Positions 37,499-46,338 of a DNA stretch of 64,000 nucleotides are shown here, one piece after another. Under the pieces are notes generated by a model that was given only the letters and a program-made list of their open reading frames with translations, was not told where the DNA came from and did not search any database. A program made the position numbers and the translations under genes. Origin of the DNA: an uncultured Clostridia bacterium (GTDB lineage Bacteria > Bacillota > Clostridia > TANB77 > CAG-508); NCBI GenBank assembly GCA_934155625.1, contig CAKPHD010000001.1:4948-68947 (forward strand). Direction: 5' to 3'. Position 1 is the first letter of the stretch. Each line of letters starts with the position of its first letter.

Positions 37499-37711
37499 AT
37501 TATTAACCTCCTTAAAATTTTGATTCAATCTAAAAATAGATTTAATTATTATGATGTAAAACCTCATATTGAAAAAACAATAAATATTTGAATATAAAAT
37601 AAAAATATCATAAAAAATCTGTCTACATTATACATTCTCATTTAGCTATTGTCAAGAAAATTTTTTCGACAAATTTTGACTTTTTTATACAGATAAAAAA
37701 CTTTCCAAAAA

Positions 37712-37738
37712 GGTACCGCAAAGAACCGGTCCCAAAAA
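37712..37738. repeat. single copy of the dispersed repeat, incomplete at one end
   Basis: GGTACCGCAAAGAACCGGTCCC at 37712-37733 plus A-run, inverted orientation. The other GGTACC end is missing. It lies just past the terminator that closes the surface locus. Confidence 0.85.
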
Positions 37739-37756
37739 TCCCTCATTATACTATAA

Positions 37757-37787
37757 AAAAACCGGCAAATAAATTTGTCGGTTTTTT
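37757..37787 (-). terminator. intrinsic terminator closing the SipW surface locus
   Basis: AAAAACCGGCAAAT pairs with ATTTGTCGGTTTTT (one wobble) around a 2-base loop, nine bases after the stop of the 37796 gene, with a T run on the minus strand. Confidence 0.85.
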
Positions 37788-37795
37788 ATATCTAA

Positions 37796-39073
37796 TTAAT
37801 TATTATCAGTACCAGCTTTGCTTAGTCCTACGTTAATTGTCATACCTCCACCAAGTGAAGCGTAGTTAATACAGTCAACGTCTTGTCCTTCTAGCCATAC
37901 ATACATTCTCATTTTTACATATTTACCAGGTGCTATAGAGAAATTAGAAGTACCATCTTTAGCACTTTTTAAATCAGTTACATTTTCAACTCCTGCATTA
38001 GTTGTTTGAACTGTATTTTGTTTTGTTAATCCATTTACAGTTGTTGTTGCTGATTTACAATCATAAATATCTTTGATACTTCCTACTAAATCAGTTCTTC
38101 CATCTGTATCTTTTAGTTCTTTTGCAGTAAGTGATTTTGATGTTAAAGCATATGTTGGTAATGCTGTATCAGCAGCAAATTTTCCATTTGTAATTCCTGT
38201 TGGAGCTGTATTTCCTGTTGCAGCATCAAATGATAATCTGTTATTATTTGTTACTATGTAATCAACGTGTGCAGCATATTTTGTTACAGTTTGCTCTGTT
38301 TTTTCTTCTGCACCACTAGCATTTGGCTCCCATATAGTAGCATCTGTTATGTTCTTTCCTGATACTGCATTTAAAATTGCTTGTTGGCTTGAATCTGTAG
38401 CACCAACATCTACTGCTGAAGTATCATCAAATAATGCAAAAGCTACTCTGAATGAGTTTTGAACACCTGTTGATTCTTTTGATTTTGTTTTTAAATCAAT
38501 ACTTGAATTGGGTTCTAGTCTAAGATTGTCTCTAGTTCCTGCTGTAATAGCTGATGCAGCTGTAGAGTTCATTAAGAATAAATCAATAGCGAAATATCCT
38601 TTATCATTTATTGTTATATCTGCATCTGTAGCAATATTCTTAATACCAGTTAATTTTATACCTGATGTGTTTGTTCCTCTGTACATATTAAAGTCTTGTA
38701 ATCCTATACCTTCTGTCTCTTGTGCTGTTGTTGAAACTGGTAATAATTCACTTGGAACTGCATTTTCACGTCCAGCATATGGTTTCTTTAAAGATAATTT
38801 GTCAGCATCTTGTTTTCCAACATTTTCTGTTGCAAAATATGATTCCATTCCTGTGTCTGACAAATCAATTTCGTTTGCCCAGTTCTTTCCGTCTAATGAT
38901 ACTTGTAGACCTTCTGCTACATTTACTTTACCATCTAGTCCACTTAATGTTACGTTTTTCTGCGTAGAGAACCACGCATATGTTGATACTATCAATAAGA
39001 TAGCTGTGAATGCTACTAATAAAATTAGAGCATTTAATCTTTTTCTTGAGTCTTTTTGATTTTTTTCTCTCAT
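37796..39073 (-). CDS. SipW-dependent exported protein (AWF type)
   Basis: A 425-residue secreted protein. The basic start (MREKNQKDSRKRLN) is followed by a hydrophobic segment and VSTYAWFSTQKNVTLSGLDG, the SipW-type signal of TasA/camelysin-like proteins; cleavage near AWF is expected. The mature part is beta-rich, Ser/Thr/Ala/Asp-rich, and ends CINYASLGGGMTINVGLSKAGTDNN. It is the last gene of the locus, directly before the terminator, and a candidate matrix or fibre subunit. No sorting motif is seen. Confidence 0.75.
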   Translation of the reverse strand: MREKNQKDSRKRLNALILLVAFTAILLIVSTYAWFSTQKNVTLSGLDGKVNVAEGLQVSLDGKNWANEIDLSDTGMESYFATENVGKQDADKLSLKKPYAGRENAVPSELLPVSTTAQETEGIGLQDFNMYRGTNTSGIKLTGIKNIATDADITINDKGYFAIDLFLMNSTAASAITAGTRDNLRLEPNSSIDLKTKSKESTGVQNSFRVAFALFDDTSAVDVGATDSSQQAILNAVSGKNITDATIWEPNASGAEEKTEQTVTKYAAHVDYIVTNNNRLSFDAATGNTAPTGITNGKFAADTALPTYALTSKSLTAKELKDTDGRTDLVGSIKDIYDCKSATTTVNGLTKQNTVQTTNAGVENVTDLKSAKDGTSNFSIAPGKYVKMRMYVWLEGQDVDCINYASLGGGMTINVGLSKAGTDNN

Positions 39074-39166
39074 TTTTTTCTTCCTTCCTTTTCTTTTATT
39101 TTCTTTATATTTGTAAATTTTATAAACATATTTAATCTTTCGTGCCTATTCTAATTGCACATAATT

Positions 39167-39952
39167 TTATCTTCTGTTTTGTGAAGTATCATTTTCTTGT
39201 AATATATGTTCTTCAGTAAGAGTCATATGCATTTTTATTTCTCCACCAATCAAATCATCTTTGCATTCTGGATCATCTCCCTCTATCCAAACAACAACAG
39301 TCCATTTATCAATGTCACCTACTTTAAAGTTTTCTGAGAAGTCTAGCATAACAGTATCATCATCCTTGAATGACACTGTATCTGGCTCAGGCTGTCCTGT
39401 TTCTCTGTTGTTTTTTGCATAAATAACTTTTTCACCATTTTTAAAGACCATAACTCTAATTGCTTCATCTACATTTTTTACTACATCATCTATCTTTATG
39501 GTTGTCCAATAATTTATAGTATCTTGTCCCATATTTTCTGCATAGAATGTATAAGCTATGTAGTTTCTGCCATTATGTGAACCATCACCTTCATTGTCAA
39601 TATTTTCTGGTAACCAGTTAACAGATATATCAGTAAAAAAGTCTATATCTTTTGATCTTAGGAATGTTCTAGTATATTTATTAGCTTGATCTTCATATAT
39701 TACCAATCCACTCTCTCGTCCATATTCACTGTCAAGTGTTACTGTAAAATTTTCGCCTCTATAGAACATTGATAAAATAATATATATATTTATCATAAAT
39801 AATACTATTATTCCAAGCAATACTCTAAAAACTACTTGCCTAGTCTTTTTTCGTTTTTCTTTTTTTGCCTTTTCTTCTAGTTTTTGACCGGCTGTTGTTG
39901 CATCAATTTGTTCTTCAAGTGTTGGTTCGTTTTTTGTTGTATCATTCGCCAT
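39167..39952 (-). CDS. membrane-anchored extracellular protein of the SipW locus
   Basis: A 261-residue protein. An N-terminal cytosolic part rich in Lys/Glu (about 1-38) is followed by one membrane helix (VLLGIIVLFMINIYIILSMF). A 200-residue extracellular domain is acidic and beta-rich. There is no AWF or AxY cleavage pattern, so it probably remains anchored. Two acidic motifs (IEGDDPECKDDLIGGEIKMH) resemble the end of the 37796 protein (LEGQDVDCINYASLGGGMTI), suggesting a shared domain fold and an anchoring role. Confidence 0.65.
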   Translation of the reverse strand: MANDTTKNEPTLEEQIDATTAGQKLEEKAKKEKRKKTRQVVFRVLLGIIVLFMINIYIILSMFYRGENFTVTLDSEYGRESGLVIYEDQANKYTRTFLRSKDIDFFTDISVNWLPENIDNEGDGSHNGRNYIAYTFYAENMGQDTINYWTTIKIDDVVKNVDEAIRVMVFKNGEKVIYAKNNRETGQPEPDTVSFKDDDTVMLDFSENFKVGDIDKWTVVVWIEGDDPECKDDLIGGEIKMHMTLTEEHILQENDTSQNRR

Positions 39953-40097
39953 AATCTCACCTGGTCCTTCAAAAAAAATTTTTTTTCAACAATTTCTATT
40001 ATTAGTATACTCAATCTCCATTTCAAAGTCAATAAAATTTATATTACATTTATATTACATTTTTATTACAATTCTTCTAGTTCTATTTTTTCAATAT

Positions 40098-40796
40098 TTA
40101 CTTATTTTTTCGTATTATTGAACTTGTTATTTTTACAACAATTTCTATTGCTTTAGAAGAATCATTTTCTTCATCTTTATAAAATTGGTAAGCATCTTTA
40201 CCAAATTTTGTATCTAATATATCTTTAGCTAGATTTTCGTCATCATTTCCTGTTCCTTGATATTTCCAGCTTACATTAAATTTAACAGTAGCTAAAGCAT
40301 CTGGAGTTGTTGTATCATCTACATATTCCCCATCAATTCTTGTTTTATCGTATGTATAACTAACATTAAATGGATAAACAGTATCATCTGCAAACAAATT
40401 AACTGTGTTACCATTAGTTTGGATTCCTCCGTCTTCTTTTAACTGATCTAACACTTCTTTTCCAAATACTTTAACAGAAGTTATTTCACACTCAATTTTT
40501 GAACTTGTTGTGCTTAAATTACGTATGTGTACTGTATCTTCTCTATTTGGCATTCCTGGGTATAATTCATCAATTGTAAAAGTGTAATCTTCATCTAAAA
40601 CTTCTTTATCCTCAACATAATATGTAACATCCCACGGTGTTATATCAGCTTCTAAGCCATTTAATTTTACTGCTTCGTTTATATTAAACCATGCATAGGT
40701 ATTTACTATTAATATTACAGAAAATATCATTACTAATCTAACCCTAGACGCAACACTTCGCTTTTTCGCTCGTCTGAATTCACGTAATATATTCAT
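40098..40796 (-). CDS. SipW-dependent exported protein (AWF type)
   Basis: A 232-residue protein with a basic start (MNILREFRRAKKRSVASR) and a signal of the form VNTYAWFNINEAVKLNGLEA. The first mature residues (DITPWDVTYYVEDKE) resemble those of the 26271 protein (HVAAWDMEYYIGDEKK), so the two share an N-terminal exported domain. The rest is beta-rich. It is located just downstream of the acidic-tail peptidase (40831), its likely processing enzyme. Confidence 0.75.
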   Translation of the reverse strand: MNILREFRRAKKRSVASRVRLVMIFSVILIVNTYAWFNINEAVKLNGLEADITPWDVTYYVEDKEVLDEDYTFTIDELYPGMPNREDTVHIRNLSTTSSKIECEITSVKVFGKEVLDQLKEDGGIQTNGNTVNLFADDTVYPFNVSYTYDKTRIDGEYVDDTTTPDALATVKFNVSWKYQGTGNDDENLAKDILDTKFGKDAYQFYKDEENDSSKAIEIVVKITSSIIRKNK

Positions 40797-40830
40797 AAAC
40801 CCTCCATTCTATCTTTTGTCAATAATAATC

Positions 40831-41553
40831 TTATTCTTCCTCTGTATCATCATCGTCTTCTATTTCTTCGTCTTCTTCGTATTCGTATTCGTCATCATCA
40901 TCTTCTTCATCATCATTATCTTCATCTTCGGCTTCAATCTCATCTTCGTCCTCATCATAATCTATATACTTACTAGCTTCATTCAATTTTTGAATTTTCT
41001 TCTTTTTTCTTGGACTTCTAAATGCAATAAACACATTTAAAGATAATACAATAATGATAACAAATACAGAATATATATTAGTTGCTAATTTATATAAAAT
41101 AGTTAAAATATCTGATTGATACTTTACAACACCATATATTTGGTCTGCCTTAATTTGAGGATCTTCTACACTACTGCTATGCAAACCTTTGGCATGAAAA
41201 TTCAAATTTCCATTTGCATCAGTATCAATTCCAACAACACTATGCATGATTATCTTTCCATTATAATCACCATATTTTCCAAGATATACTATATCATCTC
41301 CAACTTTTATTTTTTTAGGATCAGTCTCTTTACTAATAACAACTTCTCCAACATCATATTCCGGCTCCATACTTCCTGTAATTACCCTGAACATCCTATA
41401 TCCGGCAATTGATTTATTATTAGCTGTAACTTTTTGCATTATTATTACTGCAGCAACTATCAAGCACAATATAACAAGTATTTGATATAATATCTTGAGT
41501 ATTATTTTTATTATTCCTTTTTTATTACTCTTTGGCTTAATATTCCCCCACAT
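40831..41553 (-). CDS. SipW-type signal peptidase I with acidic cytosolic tail
   Basis: A 240-residue Ser-His (ER-type) signal peptidase. The nucleophile Ser61 is in VITGSMEPEY and His104 is in IIMHSVVGID; the usual HR is HS here. An N-terminal helix and a C-terminal helix bracket the catalytic domain. The last ~45 residues are almost all Asp/Glu (DEDEIEAEDEDNDDEEDDDD) and should lie in the cytosol. It probably releases the exported proteins encoded beside it. Confidence 0.87.
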   Translation of the reverse strand: MWGNIKPKSNKKGIIKIILKILYQILVILCLIVAAVIIMQKVTANNKSIAGYRMFRVITGSMEPEYDVGEVVISKETDPKKIKVGDDIVYLGKYGDYNGKIIMHSVVGIDTDANGNLNFHAKGLHSSSVEDPQIKADQIYGVVKYQSDILTILYKLATNIYSVFVIIIVLSLNVFIAFRSPRKKKKIQKLNEASKYIDYDEDEDEIEAEDEDNDDEEDDDDEYEYEEDEEIEDDDDTEEE

Positions 41554-41568
41554 AATCTTTTCCCTCTT

Positions 41569-42177
41569 CTACACATTGTAATTATCTCTCAGTTTCTTTA
41601 GCTCATATTTTTTTCTTTTTATTTTTCTAGTATTTTTCTGTTTATCTTTTAGACTAACTAATACATATAAAATTATTACAAAAATCAATATATTTATAAA
41701 TCCTCTTAAATTCTGTATATAATGCACTACTTTTCCGAGTTTTGGAATTGTAAATAAGACTTTTCCATAGACATTTTTAAATTCTACAGGATCTTTATCT
41801 TGTACATCATTATTATCTCCTTTTGTAATAAATTTCAAATTTTCATTTTCTTTAGTAATTTCAAATATTCTATGAGAAATTACTCTATCACCTTGTTTAA
41901 AAGTTATAATTTCGCCCTTTTTCAATTCGTCTAATTTACTTTTTTGAACAATTGCTAAATCATCTTTATAAAATGTTGGCTCCATACTTTCTGAAACTAT
42001 ATTAAACATATAAATTCCTAAAACATGAGTATCTTCTTCAAAAGATAATATTAGATTAATTATAAAAAGTATTATTAAACTAACCAGTATTATACACTTA
42101 AAAACTTTTTTTGTCATCTTTTTATTTTTTATTTTATTAGAAATTTTATCTACATCATATTCCAATTTTGCTCTCAC
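41569..42177 (-). CDS. SipW-type signal peptidase I
   Basis: A 202-residue ER-type signal peptidase. Ser64 is in IVSESMEPTF and His102 in RVISHRIFEI. The C-terminal helix is followed by a basic tail (KDKQKNTRKIKRKKYELKK). It is diverged from the other peptidases here and lies directly before the acidic-tail one. The pairing may split the substrate range. Confidence 0.87.
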   Translation of the reverse strand: MRAKLEYDVDKISNKIKNKKMTKKVFKCIILVSLIILFIINLILSFEEDTHVLGIYMFNIVSESMEPTFYKDDLAIVQKSKLDELKKGEIITFKQGDRVISHRIFEITKENENLKFITKGDNNDVQDKDPVEFKNVYGKVLFTIPKLGKVVHYIQNLRGFINILIFVIILYVLVSLKDKQKNTRKIKRKKYELKKLRDNYNV

Positions 42178-42198
42178 CTTATACTATTTTCTTTTGCA

Positions 42199-43818
42199 TT
42201 ATTTTTTTAGCATCTCTTTTACAGATGTAATATATTCTAAATCTTCTATAGAAAATTTGCTTTTTTGAATATTGTTGTAATTATTAACAATTTTAACCTT
42301 TTTTATCAAATCTTCTATATTATCCTCTTGAAAATTCTCTTTTGAAACTTGCATTCCAAACAATTTATATTTGTCTTTTATTATAACTGCCAATTCTTTG
42401 GTATCACTTATTTTTATATAATTGATTACTGTAAAATCAGAAAAATTAATAAAATCTCTAATTTTCTTAGCAGTTTCTCCAATTTCTTTATCTGTAATTT
42501 CTTCATTCTTTTTAATCATAGCTTTTGCCATAAACCAATAATGATTACTTGCTAGTTTTAATACATCTAATAAAGAGGATGTATCATCTATATTTTTAAC
42601 AATTCTTTGTCTTAAAATTTCATCATCTAATTGCATATATGCTTTTTTCAACTCTAAAATTAAATTATTTCTTTGTAATATAGTTGCAGTATCTTTCTTT
42701 ATATTTGAATTTTTTCTACCAAATAATCCTTTTTTAGGTTTGTTAATTTTTGCATTTAATTTAAATATATCAGATTTCAATTTTTTAATATTTTCTTTAG
42801 TTAAATCATAATCTGTTTTTTTCACTTTTTTACTTTTATTTTCTTCAATCTTTTTAAGTTCTTCTTCTTTTATTTGCAATATTTCTTCAACTAGAAATCT
42901 ATATTCAGAATATGTTGAATATTCATCTAAATTATCATTTAATTTTCTAATATTTTCGTCCATTTCTGCCTTTTCAGATTCTGATAAATCAGAAATGTTT
43001 TTAGAAATTAATTCAAAATACATTTTCTGATAATTATCGCCTTTATAATCATTTATATTAAAAGCACCTGTATAAAATTTATCAAGAATGATTTTATTAT
43101 CTGTAGCTTCAATAGAATTTTTCTTTTTAATTAATTCAGATTTCTTTTCTTCAACTCCCTCTGAAGTTGACTTAAATTCTTTTAATATTTCCTCTGATTT
43201 ACTTTCATAAAATTTATCAATTTCGCTTTCATATTTATCATAAATATATCTGATATTTGCATATAAATGAGCAACTACATCTGAACATTCCCAATATACT
43301 TTTTCAAATGTGTTTTTTATTAACTCTGAATTTATGTTTCCATTTTGTGCTTCTTGTAATAAAATAACCATATATTTTTTTGAATATTCACTTATATTAA
43401 AATCCTCTTCTGATAATCTAATTCCCACAGCCTCAAACTTTTTAACACATTCTATTAATTCAGTATTTAATCTTTCCAAATTACTTTTATAATATCCATT
43501 TACATTGTAGATTATTTTATCAAGTCCCATTTTCTCAAATGAAGAACGAGTATCTGTATTTTTTACAGCAACATCATATTTTAAAATTTCTGTCTCTATT
43601 TGAGGAATTTCTTTGTTTTCTTCAACTGCAGTAAGTTCGTCATATCTAGTTTCAATTTCTTTTAATAAAGCTGTATTTGCTGCTTCATATTTATCTGTCA
43701 TATCTTTTATAGTTTCTAATAAAGATTTTATTGCTTTTATTCCATTCCTTGGTAGAACTGAAATAACTTCTTTATCTGTTGCTATTTGTTTTTCTACATT
43801 TTCTACTAATTCTTTCAT
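42199..43818 (-). CDS. large coiled-coil protein of the SipW locus, unknown function
   Basis: A 539-residue cytosolic protein without signal or membrane segment. It is predicted to be almost all helical, with long Lys/Glu-rich coiled-coil stretches (about 190-235 and 300-345). A mid-region KPKKGLFGRKNSNIKKDT is basic. The C-terminal part (DFTVINYIKISDTKELAVIIKDKYKLFGMQ) is more globular. The start overlaps the preceding 45-codon ORF by four bases. No family is recognised; it may be a cytosolic scaffold for the locus. Confidence 0.6.
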   Translation of the reverse strand: MKELVENVEKQIATDKEVISVLPRNGIKAIKSLLETIKDMTDKYEAANTALLKEIETRYDELTAVEENKEIPQIETEILKYDVAVKNTDTRSSFEKMGLDKIIYNVNGYYKSNLERLNTELIECVKKFEAVGIRLSEEDFNISEYSKKYMVILLQEAQNGNINSELIKNTFEKVYWECSDVVAHLYANIRYIYDKYESEIDKFYESKSEEILKEFKSTSEGVEEKKSELIKKKNSIEATDNKIILDKFYTGAFNINDYKGDNYQKMYFELISKNISDLSESEKAEMDENIRKLNDNLDEYSTYSEYRFLVEEILQIKEEELKKIEENKSKKVKKTDYDLTKENIKKLKSDIFKLNAKINKPKKGLFGRKNSNIKKDTATILQRNNLILELKKAYMQLDDEILRQRIVKNIDDTSSLLDVLKLASNHYWFMAKAMIKKNEEITDKEIGETAKKIRDFINFSDFTVINYIKISDTKELAVIIKDKYKLFGMQVSKENFQEDNIEDLIKKVKIVNNYNNIQKSKFSIEDLEYITSVKEMLKK

Positions 43819-43952
43819 GAATTTTCCTCCTCTAATTTTTTGACAGTATCATATTCAGTATTTAAAAATTTTAGAAAACTTTCTATTTGTTTTTGTACAT
43901 CAAGTAATTCTTTATTTTCTAATTTTGATGTTTTAATATTTTTTATTTCCAA
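43815..43952 (-). CDS. 45-residue small protein with TTG start
   Basis: A short reading from TTG 43952 encodes LEIKNIKTSKLENKELLDVQ and ends at TGA 43815, overlapping the ATG of the coiled-coil gene (ATGA). AGGGGTGAG lies 4 bases before the TTG, good for initiation; a GTG at 43961 is too close to that site. The product is helical and charged. Its coupling to the next gene suggests it is translated. Confidence 0.5.
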   Translation of the reverse strand: MEIKNIKTSKLENKELLDVQKQIESFLKFLNTEYDTVKKLEEENS

Positions 43953-43969
43953 AAAACTCACCCCTCATT

Positions 43970-44608
43970 TTATTGATTTATATATTGTTTAAAGTTTAAA
44001 GTTGCCCTGTAATTTAAAAGTGTATGCAACTCTTTTTCGTCTGTACTAGCTTCACCTTTGAACTCTGTATCAGCCTTATTGTTCATAGTGCTACCTTCAC
44101 CATCATTCCATCTAAATAGAACTTTTACTTCACGCTTTTTTTCACCTGAACTATTTAGTTCTGTTGTTGGATCTATTACTCCTTTAATTTCTTTAGTTTC
44201 TGTTACTGTAGATTTATCGCCATCCACAATTTCATATCCATATACCTCAAAATCTGCCAATTTAGTATTATTTAATTGTTCTATAGAAAAGTCATATTCA
44301 AATGCTAAATCTACATATGTATAATCAATTACTAAGTCAAAATATCCAGTTCTGCCTGGAACTAAAGTATTGTTGTTGTTCATATTTTCATCTTCAACAA
44401 TAACTGGTTGAACAACTTCACTAAGTGTTGATTCCTCATGTATTACATGGTCATTTACTTTAATTAACCATCTTTTAATATGTGTATCATAAGTTGTATC
44501 AACTTTTTCAAAATATCTCGCATATGTTCTTTGTATTGATATAAATGTAATCAATAATGAGATAATACATAAAACTTGTAAAATTCTCAACTTATTCTTT
44601 TTCTTCAT
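43970..44608 (-). CDS. SipW-dependent exported protein (AxY type)
   Basis: A 212-residue protein with a membrane-type signal ending SIQRTYARYFEKVDTTYDTH, then RWLIKVNDH. This AxY plus Trp-x-IKVN pattern recurs in the 49020 and 50096 proteins. The mature part is beta-rich and ends LNFKQYINQ, close to the 50096 ending NFKQYTGER. The gene overlaps the upstream peptidase gene by 17 bases, so enzyme and substrate are made together. Confidence 0.75.
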   Translation of the reverse strand: MKKKNKLRILQVLCIISLLITFISIQRTYARYFEKVDTTYDTHIKRWLIKVNDHVIHEESTLSEVVQPVIVEDENMNNNNTLVPGRTGYFDLVIDYTYVDLAFEYDFSIEQLNNTKLADFEVYGYEIVDGDKSTVTETKEIKGVIDPTTELNSSGEKKREVKVLFRWNDGEGSTMNNKADTEFKGEASTDEKELHTLLNYRATLNFKQYINQ

Positions 44609-45182
44609 TCATATGTCTCCCTTTAAATATTCTAAATCCTAGGTATATAGTTAATGGCAATATTCCACAAAAGTAAAATACATATTTATTATTTAGTAGC
44701 ATACAAATTAAAGATAAAATATATAATTTGGTTTGAACTACACCATTAATTTGACCTCCATATACAACAGGGTCTTCCAAATTATTCGCAATACCTTTTG
44801 TATGGAATGCTTTTTGACCATCTATTTCTTCAATATCAATGACTCTGTGGGTTATAAGTAAACCTTTTACAGAACTAGCCTCACCATGATATGTTACATC
44901 ATCTCCAACTTTTATTTGGTTAATATCTTTTTCTTTTACTAAGATAACATCTCCAACATTATATTTGGGAATCATACTTCCTGTTTGAACTCTGAATATT
45001 CTATATCCAAAAAATGATTCTTTATTATTTGTTACTTTTTGTACAACTATTATTATACAAATCAAAATTATTATAATTGTTATTATTCTTGATATAATAC
45101 TTTTAATTATGTGTAATGAACGATTTTTTTTTAACGTACTTTTTGCTTCTTTTTGCTCGTTTTCTTCTCTTTTGTTTTCCAT
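44592..45182 (-). CDS. SipW-type signal peptidase I
   Basis: A 196-residue ER-type signal peptidase. Ser69 is in RVQTGSMIPKY and His112 in LLITHRVIDIE. An N-terminal charged segment (about 1-24) is followed by a long hydrophobic helix, and the C-terminal helix ends GFRIFKGRHMNEEKE. It overlaps the 43970 substrate by 17 bases and starts two bases after the 45185 gene ends. Confidence 0.9.
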   Translation of the reverse strand: MENKREENEQKEAKSTLKKNRSLHIIKSIISRIITIIIILICIIIVVQKVTNNKESFFGYRIFRVQTGSMIPKYNVGDVILVKEKDINQIKVGDDVTYHGEASSVKGLLITHRVIDIEEIDGQKAFHTKGIANNLEDPVVYGGQINGVVQTKLYILSLICMLLNNKYVFYFCGILPLTIYLGFRIFKGRHMNEEKE

Positions 45183-45184
45183 TT

Positions 45185-46309
45185 TTATTTTAACCTCACT
45201 TCTTTTGCCTGTAACATATATTTATCAATTCTATCTTTAAATCTATCTTCTATTGGTTTTAAAGATATTAATTTTCTAGTTTTCATAACTATAAGCTTAT
45301 CTGCTATCATCTGTTTTAAATCTTTATCAGATAAATCTGGATTAAGCTCAATTATTTTTTCTATTAAATTATCTGTTAATTCTTTCCTTGCTTTATTATC
45401 TTCTACCGCACTTTTTCTTTGTCCTTTTAACTTTTCTGCAACATTATTATTCTTAAATATTAAGTGCATTAAATAGATATTTTCATCAACTAGTTTTTTT
45501 GCAATTCCTTTTTCTTCATATTCTTTATTTGCTTTTACAGCTTTATCTTTAATTTCCATCTGGTCACTTAAATAATTCCACAATTTAAGTGCATATTGAA
45601 AATGTACGTTTTTAAGTAATACATTTGTCATTTTTATTGGAGATTTTACAAGTGTAACCCTTTTTGAATCGAGTAATTGATATACTGGAGTTGTTTTTAA
45701 ATCTTTTAATTTCTTTTTAATATCTTGAATTCTTTGTGCTGTTCCTACTGATTTTCTAACACTTGTAGGCATCTCTGCATCATAATTAAAATTAACTTTA
45801 ATTTTTTCTTTTTTATATTTTATTTCAGCCTGATAATTAGCTTTTTGTTGATTTTTTCCTTTATAATCTGTTTGTTGACCTTTTTCACGTAAATACATAT
45901 AGTCTTCTATTAATTTTATAAGACTGTATAAAAAACGGTTCTCATATGTAATAAAAGTTTCTTCTTTATACGCATTTAATATTTTTTTAGGTATTACCTC
46001 ACCTGTTTGTTGGTTAAATCTATCAACATAGTTTACATTTTTAGATAAATTTTTTACACTTTCTACTGTTACTTTTTTAATTAACTCAATTTTTATTATT
46101 TCTTCTTCTGTAATAATGTTTTTTATCTCTTTTGTTAGAGCTTTCTCTATATGAGGAAGTGAAAACTCAACCATCTCTATCCATTCATCATTCTCTACTA
46201 TTTGATTTTTATTAACATCCACCATTAACTTTGAATCAACTTTATTAAGAAATTCCTGTGATGATTGTCCAGTTTCCATATTCGCAAGTTTTATTACATC
46301 TAAGTCCAT
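45185..46309 (-). CDS. DUF2357-like partner of the McrB-like ATPase
   Basis: A 374-residue soluble, helix-rich protein. The segments EETFITYENRFLYSLIKLIEDY and SPIKMTNVLLKNVHFQYALKLWNYL resemble parts of the DUF2357 domain that accompanies McrB-type ATPases (as in McrC N-terminal regions). I see no clear PD-(D/E)xK nuclease motif, so it may be a non-nuclease adaptor. It lies 29 bases after the ATPase gene. Family assignment is tentative. Confidence 0.45.
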   Translation of the reverse strand: MDLDVIKLANMETGQSSQEFLNKVDSKLMVDVNKNQIVENDEWIEMVEFSLPHIEKALTKEIKNIITEEEIIKIELIKKVTVESVKNLSKNVNYVDRFNQQTGEVIPKKILNAYKEETFITYENRFLYSLIKLIEDYMYLREKGQQTDYKGKNQQKANYQAEIKYKKEKIKVNFNYDAEMPTSVRKSVGTAQRIQDIKKKLKDLKTTPVYQLLDSKRVTLVKSPIKMTNVLLKNVHFQYALKLWNYLSDQMEIKDKAVKANKEYEEKGIAKKLVDENIYLMHLIFKNNNVAEKLKGQRKSAVEDNKARKELTDNLIEKIIELNPDLSDKDLKQMIADKLIVMKTRKLISLKPIEDRFKDRIDKYMLQAKEVRLK

Positions 46310-46338
46310 TTTTTATATCCTTTCTACAAGCTTTTATT

